Shown here: positions 1-4,918 of the stretch, one piece after another | Layout: every line of letters starts with the position of its first letter | Numbering within the stretch: position 1 is the stretch's first letter | Notes under the pieces: model-generated | The model's input: the letters and a program-made list of their open reading frames with translations, nothing else | Databases searched by the model: none | Told to the model about the DNA's origin: nothing | Source of the DNA: Thermoplasmata archaeon | GTDB lineage: Archaea > Thermoplasmatota > Thermoplasmata > RBG-16-68-12 > JAGMCJ01 | Assembly (NCBI GenBank): GCA_023129265.1 | Contig: JAGMCJ010000052.1 | Coordinates: 1-5,299 of the forward strand | DNA length: 5,299 nt | Reading direction: 5' to 3' | Made by a program: the position numbers and the translations under genes

Positions 1-2076
1 CATCTTCATGAGAAAGAAGGTGCGACAGACAAGGCGAAGGACCTGGTTGCCATGGCCGTCGCGAAGGCTCGACTCCTGAGACCTCAGATAGAGAAGAAGG
101 TCCCCGTGAAGAAGTCCGCGTTGGTGATCGGAGGGGGAGTTGCGGGCATTCAGGCCGCCCTTGATCTCGGGGACTGCGGATACAAGGTCTACCTCGTGGA
201 GAAGGAGGCCAGCATCGGCGGGAGGATGGCACAGATAGACAAGACGTTCCCCACGATGGACTGCTCGATCTGCATATTAGCCCCAAAGATGTCAGAGGTC
301 GGCCGACATCCGAACGTAGAGGTGCTGACGAACGCAACAGTGAGACACGTCGACGGCTACATCGGCAACTTCAGTGTCCTGATTACGCAGAAGACCAGAT
401 ACGTCACGGACGAGTGCACGGCGTGCAACGACTGCACCGACGTCTGTCCGGTCACAACGCCGAACGAGTTCGACCTGGGTCTGACGACGAGAAAGGCGAT
501 CTACATACCATTCCCGCAGGCCATCCCGTCGAGCTTCATCGTTGACATGGACCTCTGCCTCAACGAGGCCAATGTCAGGGCCTGCAACAAGTGCATAGAG
601 GCATGCGAGAGGGAGTGCATAGACTTCGACATGGACCCGGAGAAGGAGATCCAAATCGAGGTCGGAACGATCATAGTCGCAACTGGGATGAAAACCTTCG
701 ATCCCAGAGACCTAGAGGAGTATGGATACGGGAGATACCCCGATGTCCTGACGACGCTGGAGTTCGAGAGGCTCATCAACGCGTCGGGACCCACGGAGGG
801 TCACCTCATCCGACCCAGCGATGGAGAACAGCCGAAGAACGTGGCGTTCATTCAGTGCGTCGGATCGAGGACCGAGGACAGGGGCAATCCGTACTGCAGC
901 AACATCTGCTGCATGGAGACGATAAAAGACGCCCTTCTCATCAAGGAACACTGGCCTGAGATCGAGATAACCGTGTTTTACATGGACATCAGAGCCTTTG
1001 GAAAAGGGTTCGAGGACCTATACAAGCGGGCCAGAGAGGAGGGCACCCGCTTCATACGAGGTCTGCCCTTCGACATCAAGAAGAATGCGGATGGAACGCT
1101 GAGGGTGAGAGGGGAGAACACCACGCTCCAGGAGATATATGACACCGACTTCGGAGTGGTGATACTCTCCGTAGGTCTCGAACCGCAGGATGACAAGGAG
1201 GACATCCAGAGGCTGCTCAACATCTCCACGGACTCGAACGGGTTCTTCCTGGAGGCGCACCCGAAGCTCAAGCCCATCGACACTCCGACAGGAGGCGTCT
1301 TCCTCGCGGGAACCGCGGAGGCACCCAAGGACATCAAGGACAGCGTCACCCAGGCTTCGGCGGCCGCGGCCAGGGCCAACAGGCTCATGATCCGGGGAGA
1401 GGTCACGGTCGAAGCCCTGACGCCCATAATCGATGCCGAGCTTTGCACGGGCTGCGGGGCGTGCGAGAAGGTCTGTCCCTACGGCGCGATCACCGCTGAC
1501 AAGGAGGCAAAGCTCGCGACTGTGGTAGAGGCGGCCTGCACGGGATGCGGAACGTGCGGGGCACAGTGCCCGACCGGTGCCATAACGATGAGGCACTTCA
1601 CCGACGACCAGATTATGGCGCAAATCGACAACGCGCTCGAGCGGGACCCGCAGGACAAGGTCCTGGTCTTCGCCTGCAACTGGTGTTCCTATGCCGGGGC
1701 GGACCTGGCGGGCGTGTCGAGAATGCAGTATCCGACATCCTCGCGGGTAATCAGAACAATGTGCTCTGGTCGAGTGGCGGAGAAGTTCGTCATGAGGGCG
1801 TTCGAGAAGGGTGCGGCTGCTGTGCTCGTTTCTGGATGCCATCTTCAGGACTGCCACTACATCAACGCGAACCAACAGACGGTCAAGCGAGTGAAGCGGT
1901 GGAAGAAGAAGCTGGAGAAGAAGGGAATAGACCCGGACAGGCTCCAGCTGGAGTGGATATCCGCTGCGGAGGCCGACAGGTTCGCATCGAAGATGAAGGA
2001 GATGCACGAGATAGTATCTCAAGTGACCGAGAAGGACATTAACAAGACGAAGAAGGCGCTCAAGGCAAAGGCATAG
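1..2076 (+). CDS. hdrA: HdrA-like electron-bifurcating flavin/iron-sulfur subunit fused to an MvhD domain (5' end missing)
   Basis: Catalytic FAD subunit of a heterodisulfide reductase-type complex, cytoplasmic, expected to split or merge electron pairs between ferredoxin and an HdrBC-type partner. The frame is open from base 1 (HLHEKEGATDKAKDLVAMAVAKARLL), which matches HdrA sequence ahead of the FAD domain, so the ATG at 52 is internal and roughly 130 N-terminal residues are probably missing. Counting from that Met: dinucleotide-binding VIGGGVAGIQAA (25-36); DCSIC (C71, C74; cysteine, not selenocysteine); cluster motif C122-C125-C128-C132; second motif C169-C178-C181-C185 plus C189; CVGSR and YCSNICC (269-287); second FAD segment GGVFLAGTAEAPKDI (414-428); two ferredoxin motifs (C465-C475, C496-C506); then an MvhD/FlpD domain (about 535-640) with C542, C545, C571, C596 and C601. 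The tail is Lys-rich. HdrA-MvhD fusions are known, for example Methanosarcina HdrA2. Family assignment is secure; the physiological partners are not visible. Confidence 0.95.
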   Translation, partial: HLHEKEGATDKAKDLVAMAVAKARLLRPQIEKKVPVKKSALVIGGGVAGIQAALDLGDCGYKVYLVEKEASIGGRMAQIDKTFPTMDCSICILAPKMSEVGRHPNVEVLTNATVRHVDGYIGNFSVLITQKTRYVTDECTACNDCTDVCPVTTPNEFDLGLTTRKAIYIPFPQAIPSSFIVDMDLCLNEANVRACNKCIEACERECIDFDMDPEKEIQIEVGTIIVATGMKTFDPRDLEEYGYGRYPDVLTTLEFERLINASGPTEGHLIRPSDGEQPKNVAFIQCVGSRTEDRGNPYCSNICCMETIKDALLIKEHWPEIEITVFYMDIRAFGKGFEDLYKRAREEGTRFIRGLPFDIKKNADGTLRVRGENTTLQEIYDTDFGVVILSVGLEPQDDKEDIQRLLNISTDSNGFFLEAHPKLKPIDTPTGGVFLAGTAEAPKDIKDSVTQASAAAARANRLMIRGEVTVEALTPIIDAELCTGCGACEKVCPYGAITADKEAKLATVVEAACTGCGTCGAQCPTGAITMRHFTDDQIMAQIDNALERDPQDKVLVFACNWCSYAGADLAGVSRMQYPTSSRVIRTMCSGRVAEKFVMRAFEKGAAAVLVSGCHLQDCHYINANQQTVKRVKRWKKKLEKKGIDPDRLQLEWISAAEADRFASKMKEMHEIVSQVTEKDINKTKKALKAKA
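1441..1581 (+). other. 2x[4Fe-4S] ferredoxin domain inside hdrA
   Basis: Two consecutive CxxCxxCxxxC motifs, CTGCGACEKVCP and CTGCGTCGAQCP, lie between the FAD domain and the MvhD domain. All eight Cys ligands are present. In HdrA proteins this C-terminal ferredoxin unit relays electrons between the FAD and the MvhD side or external ferredoxin. Confidence 0.9.
1654..2076 (+). other. C-terminal MvhD/FlpD-type domain and tail of hdrA
   Basis: The segment has the MvhD landmarks: VLVFACNWCSYAGADLAG, then RVIRTMCSGRV, then SGCHLQDCHY. MvhD carries a [2Fe-2S] cluster and hands electrons from a hydrogenase or formate/F420H2-type dehydrogenase to HdrA. Here it is continuous with HdrA, with no stop or start between them, so the delivery module is built in. 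A basic, Lys-rich extension of about 30 residues follows the domain. Confidence 0.85.
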
Positions 2077-2121
2077 ACTTCTCCGAACGCGCCCTGAGAA
2101 TATCGCTGGGATTTCTCCCGG

Positions 2122-2304
2122 CTAATATGAACGCTCCTCTTCTAGGAACGGAAGGAAGATGATCAGAGTCGAACCCATCCACACTAGGGCCCCCATGACC
2201 AGGAGAATCCCGCCGAAATTGAACACCGCTCCGAGCAGGATCAGGAGCAACGGGAGTATCACGGACACGAAGAGCAGTACGAGCTTGGCCCTTGTTGGCT
2301 CCAT
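2122..2304 (-). CDS. Small two-helix membrane protein, function unknown
   Basis: I do not recognise this 60-residue protein. It consists almost wholly of two hydrophobic segments (about residues 7-28 and 31-53) separated by a short NFGG turn, with a basic N-terminus (R5, K7) and an acidic C-terminal tail (EEERSY). This suggests a membrane hairpin with both ends in the cytoplasm. It has no Cys and no recognisable catalytic or metal-binding motif. The gene starts 28 bases after the epimerase stop on the same strand and has a strong ribosome binding site, AAGGAGG, five bases before its ATG. That supports a real gene co-transcribed with the epimerase, although an AT-rich stretch at 2331-2339 could also give it its own promoter. 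A functional link to sugar phosphates is not evident. Its short length is the main reason for caution. Confidence 0.65.
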   Translation of the reverse strand: MEPTRAKLVLLFVSVILPLLLILLGAVFNFGGILLVMGALVWMGSTLIIFLPFLEEERSY

Positions 2305-2309
2305 CTAAT

Positions 2310-2316
2310 CCTCCTT
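2310..2316 (-). promoter_or_regulatory. Shine-Dalgarno site of the small membrane protein gene
   Basis: On the minus strand the sequence reads AAGGAGG followed by ATTAG and the ATG at 2304. This near-perfect anti-16S match at normal spacing is the best support that this very short ORF is translated. Confidence 0.7.
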
Positions 2317-2332
2317 CAATTACCGCTGGACT

Positions 2333-2989
2333 TTAATAACTTTCCGCCGCCTTCCGCAGCGCCGCGATTCTCTCGGCAACGTTCCCGCCATAGATCGCCG
2401 AGCCCGCCACCAGGACATTGGCACCTGCCTCGACCACGGACCGTGCTGTCTCGGGACCTATCCCGCCGTCAACCTCTAGGTCGATTCCGGTTCCCAGCTC
2501 CTCAATCTTCTTGTACGCGTCCCTGATCTTTGGCACGACCTCGGGCATGAACTTCTGCCCGCTAGACCCTGGGTGAACCGTCATCACGAGGAGAAGATCC
2601 AGCTTCTCGAGAAAGGGTTCCGCATCGGAGAGTGGTGTTCCCGGGTTGAGGGACAATCCTGCTTTGTTCCCTCCCGCTCTGATCTCCTCCAGGACCGCGT
2701 CCGTGTCCTTATCCGATTCCGCATGGATCGTGATGAGGTCGGAGCCAGCGGCAATGAAATCCTGAATGAGGGTCTGCGGCCTCTGAACCATCAGGTGGCA
2801 ATCGAACTCGAGGGTCGTGCATTCCCTTATTCGCTTCACCACCGGAGGTCCGATGGTGAGGTTCGGTACGAAGACGCCGTCCATGACATCTATGTGAATC
2901 ATGTCGGCTCCTCCGTGCTCGGCAGCGACGACTTCCTCCCCGAGTTTGCAGAAGTCCGCGGACAATATGGAGGGCGCTATCTTGACCAC
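2333..2989 (-). CDS. rpe: Ribulose-phosphate 3-epimerase
   Basis: Interconverts D-ribulose-5-phosphate and D-xylulose-5-phosphate in the non-oxidative pentose phosphate pathway; cytosolic TIM barrel with a catalytic divalent metal. At 218 residues it has normal family length. Visible landmarks are the N-terminal APSILSADF (5-13); HIDVMDG (32-38) with metal/catalytic residues H32 and D34; CHLMV (64-68) with metal ligand H65; the phosphate-side loop VHPGSSGQ (138-145), where many relatives have VNPGFGGQ; catalytic D174 in EVDGGI; and GSAIYGG near the C-terminus. The start is a GTG giving MVKIAPSILSADF; a stop lies eight codons upstream and no in-frame ATG exists in between. No clear ribosome binding site precedes the GTG, while a TATA-like box sits about 22-30 bases upstream, so the transcript is probably leaderless or nearly so. 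It is divergent from the transketolase genes, its pathway neighbours. Confidence 0.95.
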   Translation of the reverse strand: MVKIAPSILSADFCKLGEEVVAAEHGGADMIHIDVMDGVFVPNLTIGPPVVKRIRECTTLEFDCHLMVQRPQTLIQDFIAAGSDLITIHAESDKDTDAVLEEIRAGGNKAGLSLNPGTPLSDAEPFLEKLDLLLVMTVHPGSSGQKFMPEVVPKIRDAYKKIEELGTGIDLEVDGGIGPETARSVVEAGANVLVAGSAIYGGNVAERIAALRKAAESY

Positions 2990-3010
2990 GTCCCGCTTAA
3001 TACCCAGAGG

Positions 3011-3019
3011 TTATTAAAG
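3011..3019 (-). promoter_or_regulatory. Probable archaeal TATA box of rpe
   Basis: The minus strand reads CTTTAATAA here, preceded by an A-rich CAAAAGC that could serve as the BRE. Its centre is about 25 bases before the rpe GTG. With the usual archaeal spacing, transcription would begin almost at the start codon, which agrees with the lack of a ribosome binding site. Inferred from sequence only. Confidence 0.5.
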
Positions 3020-3065
3020 GCTTTTGAGGTCGCCGTCTCGAAAACGGGGGCGTCTCCCCTTGACA

Positions 3066-3078
3066 CGAAATCTTATTA
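3066..3078 (+). promoter_or_regulatory. Possible archaeal BRE/TATA element of the tkt-tkt-tal operon
   Basis: CGAAATCTTATTA has a purine-rich BRE-like CGAAA followed by the AT-rich TCTTATTA, in otherwise GC-rich DNA. Standard spacing would place the transcription start near 3100, leaving a leader of about 20 bases that still contains the ribosome binding site at 3109-3116. The match to the TATA consensus is moderate. Confidence 0.4.
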
Positions 3079-3108
3079 CGCTTGAGCTTGTTACCCACTC
3101 GACTAGGC

Positions 3109-3116
3109 GGGGAGGT
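3109..3116 (+). promoter_or_regulatory. Shine-Dalgarno site that fixes the transketolase N-subunit start
   Basis: GGGGAGGT ends six bases before the ATG at 3123. It selects this start over the upstream in-frame ATG at 3024, whose extra 33 residues (Arg-rich, unlike transketolase) would be encoded across the divergent promoter region. Confidence 0.75.
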
Positions 3117-3122
3117 CCTGTT

Positions 3123-3959
3123 ATGCCCAAGCACGGTCAAGAACTGATAGCTAGACTGGAGGATGAAGCTCTCAAGATTCGTCGACATCTCATACGGATG
3201 ATCTATCAGGCTGGGTCCGGGCATCCTGGAGGTTCGCTCTCCGCCACAGATGTAATCGCTGCCTTGTACTTCCACGTGCTAAACGTGGACCCTGAGAATC
3301 CATCTTGGGAGGACAGGGACAGGTTCGTCCTGAGCAAGGGTCACGCGTGCCCTGCCTGGTACGCGGCTCTTGCGGAGAGGGGTTTCTTCCCCATCGAGGA
3401 ACTGGATACCCTCAGGAAGATCGGGAGCAGGCTTCAGGGGCATCCGGACATGAGGAAGACCCCTGGCGTCGAGGCTTCAACGGGATCGGAAGGCCAAGGC
3501 CTCTCCGTGGGGATTGGAATCGCTCTTGCGGCCAAGCTCGATAGACGGAGCCACCGCGTCTATGTGATGGTGGGGGACGGTGAGAACGATTGCGGCCAGA
3601 CGTGGGAAGCGGCCATGGCGGCGTCGTTCTTCAAGCTTGACAATCTATGTGCCATAGTCGACAGAAACCTGATGCAACTTGATGGCCCTACGAAGCACAT
3701 AATGTCCCTCGAACCTCTTGCGGACAAGTGGAAGGCCTTCGGCTGGAAGGTCCTCGAGATTGACGGGCACAACTTCAAGGAAATCCTGAAGGCCTTCGAC
3801 AAGGCCGAGAGTGTCAAGGGCGAACCCACTGTGATCATAGCAAGGACGCTGAAGGGAAAGGGCGTCAGCTTCATGGAAGGAGCGGTCGGGTTTCACGGAA
3901 AGGCGCCCAACGAGGAGGAGTACGAGCAGGCGATGGTCGAGCTCGGGGGCGAGCCATGA
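3123..3959 (+). CDS. Transketolase, N-terminal (thiamine-diphosphate pyrophosphate-binding) subunit
   Basis: First half of a split transketolase (278 residues), which moves two-carbon ketol units between ketose and aldose phosphates; cytosolic, active only with the C-terminal subunit. Landmarks: GSGHPGGSLS (31-40) with H34; KGH (72-74) with H74; QGHP (105-108); ASTGSEGQGLS (118-128); and the thiamine-diphosphate motif from GDG (151-153) to N182, with D152 and N182 as expected Mg2+ ligands. Within it the usual GDGxxxEG reads GDGENDCG, so C157 replaces a Glu conserved in most transketolases; the second Glu, in WEA (E162), is kept. The start at 3123 is chosen from the Shine-Dalgarno site and the family N-terminus. 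The stop overlaps the next gene's start in an ATGA, indicating translational coupling and probably stoichiometric synthesis. Split transketolases are typical of archaea and also occur in some bacteria. Confidence 0.95.
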   Translation: MPKHGQELIARLEDEALKIRRHLIRMIYQAGSGHPGGSLSATDVIAALYFHVLNVDPENPSWEDRDRFVLSKGHACPAWYAALAERGFFPIEELDTLRKIGSRLQGHPDMRKTPGVEASTGSEGQGLSVGIGIALAAKLDRRSHRVYVMVGDGENDCGQTWEAAMAASFFKLDNLCAIVDRNLMQLDGPTKHIMSLEPLADKWKAFGWKVLEIDGHNFKEILKAFDKAESVKGEPTVIIARTLKGKGVSFMEGAVGFHGKAPNEEEYEQAMVELGGEP

Positions 3960-4918
3960 ACTACGGGGCCTGGAAGAAGGAGAGTCAGAGAACCTTCTGG
4001 GCAAGGGCTCTTCTGGAGCTCGGAAGGGAGAGAAAGGACATCGTCGTCTTGAGCGCCGACCTCTCCACGTCCGTCAAGACCTCCGTGTTCGCAGAGGAGT
4101 TCCCGGAGAGACACTTCAACGTCGGGATCGCAGAGCAGAACATGATGAGCATCGCCGCGGGTCTTGCGGCCTCGGGGAAGACCGTCTTCGCGAGCACGTT
4201 CGCTGCTTTCGGGACGGGGAGGGTGTACGACCAGATAAGGCAGTCAATCGCATATCCAGAGCTCAACGTGAAGATAGTCGCGACGCACGCGGGAATAACG
4301 GTCGGTGGTGACGGAGCCACCCACCAGATCGTGGAGGACATCGCCCTCATGCGAGCACTCCCGAACATGACCGTGGTCGTGCCTGCTGACGCACCTGAGA
4401 CGTATCTGGCGATAAGGGCGGTCGCGGACTATGTTGGCCCGGTCTACCTCCGAATGGGACGCGTGGATGTCCCCACGATTGCGTCCGTTGAGGACGACTT
4501 CGAGCTTGGCAAGGCAACGGTGCTCAGAGATGGTGACGATGTCACGCTCATCGGAACGGGCGTGATGGTATCGAGGTGCTTGGTCGCCGCCGACGAGCTG
4601 ACGAAGGAGGGAATCGATGCCAGAGTCCTCAACATGAGCACGATCAAGCCGCTTGACAGGGACGCCCTGATTAAGGCAGCAAGGGACACTCGAGCCGTCG
4701 TTACGGCGGAGGAGCATAGCGTCATCGTGGGAATGGGAGCGGCTGTTGCGATGGACCTGGCCGAGAGCGCGCACGTCCCCATGAAGCGCGTCGGGATACC
4801 CGATGTGTTTGGAGAGTCCGGGGACTCGGACGAGCTGATGGAGAAGTACGGGTTGACCGCTGAGAACATAATCGAGGCGACGCACGATGTCATGAGAAGG
4901 AAGGGAGGAGCCCTATGA
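3956..4918 (+). CDS. Transketolase, C-terminal (pyrimidine-binding) subunit
   Basis: Second half of the split transketolase (320 residues). It supplies the pyrimidine-binding domain of the thiamine-diphosphate site and the C-terminal regulatory-like domain. Visible motifs: FNVGIAEQNMMSIAAGLA (54-71), with E60 as the catalytic Glu contacting the aminopyrimidine; STFAAFGTGRVYDQIR (80-95); HAGITVGGDGATHQ (111-124), a transketolase/DXS-like active-site loop; VVPADAPE (141-148); YLRMGR (164-169). The C-terminal domain (about 190-320) includes LIGTGVMVSRC, NMSTIKPLD, AEEHSVIVGMGAAVA and the ending VGIPDVFGESGDSDELMEKYGL. The length fits archaeal C-subunits. DXS is unlikely because the halves are separate genes and the context is pentose phosphate metabolism. 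The ATG lies inside the ATGA shared with the upstream gene, behind only a G-rich stretch (3945-3949), so initiation probably relies on coupling. The 3' end overlaps the transaldolase start in the same way. Confidence 0.95.
   Translation: MNYGAWKKESQRTFWARALLELGRERKDIVVLSADLSTSVKTSVFAEEFPERHFNVGIAEQNMMSIAAGLAASGKTVFASTFAAFGTGRVYDQIRQSIAYPELNVKIVATHAGITVGGDGATHQIVEDIALMRALPNMTVVVPADAPETYLAIRAVADYVGPVYLRMGRVDVPTIASVEDDFELGKATVLRDGDDVTLIGTGVMVSRCLVAADELTKEGIDARVLNMSTIKPLDRDALIKAARDTRAVVTAEEHSVIVGMGAAVAMDLAESAHVPMKRVGIPDVFGESGDSDELMEKYGLTAENIIEATHDVMRRKGGAL
4904..4908 (+). promoter_or_regulatory. Shine-Dalgarno site of the transaldolase gene, within the preceding gene
   Basis: GGAGG lies six bases before the ATG at 4915, inside the last codons of the transketolase C-subunit gene. 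Together with the ATGA overlap it fixes the transaldolase start and points to coupled translation. Confidence 0.7.

Larger units (their letters stand above)
2990..3122 (+). other. Divergent intergenic region between rpe and the transketolase operon
   Basis: This is the only sizeable non-coding stretch in the window. It holds two opposed TATA-like boxes about 50 bases apart. Between them are a GC-rich patch with two copies of CGTCTC (3034-3039 and 3051-3056, 17 bases start to start) and a small GGGG/CCCC inverted repeat (3047-3059). Such an arrangement would let one regulator control all the pentose phosphate genes here, but no known operator is recognised. Confidence 0.5.

Noticed and set aside
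262..273. Possible selenocysteine site in HdrA, as in some methanogens
   Set aside because: The DCSIC motif is encoded by ordinary TGC codons at both Cys positions, with no in-frame TGA.
1018..2022. Long minus-strand open frame (334 codons) opposite hdrA
   Set aside because: Arg- and Leu-rich, no recognisable motif, and wholly antisense to a clearly conserved hdrA frame. Long antisense frames are expected in GC-rich coding DNA.
2108..2119. Possible terminator hairpin GGGA-TTTC-TCCC in the convergent gap
   Set aside because: The stem has only four pairs and no T-tract follows in either direction, so it cannot be supported as a terminator.
2331..2339. CTTTAATAA on the plus strand, the same 9-mer as the rpe TATA box, at the 3' end of rpe
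   Set aside because: On the plus strand it points antisense into rpe with no gene to serve. On the minus strand it reads TTATTAAAG about 27 bases before the small membrane protein start and could be a weak promoter, but it includes the rpe stop codon and is too short to call.
2573..3085. Plus-strand open frame (170 codons) opposite rpe
   Set aside because: It lies antisense to the conserved epimerase, runs across the divergent promoter region, and shows no family motif or ribosome binding site.
3024..3122. N-terminal extension of the transketolase N-subunit from the ATG at 3024
   Set aside because: The extra 33 residues do not resemble transketolase, cover the promoter-like elements and lack a ribosome binding site; the ATG at 3123 has a strong one.
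4244..4885. Minus-strand open frame (213 codons) opposite the transketolase C-subunit gene
   Set aside because: Shadow of the conserved gene; its translation has no recognisable domain and is rich in Arg, His and Asp as expected from antisense reading.
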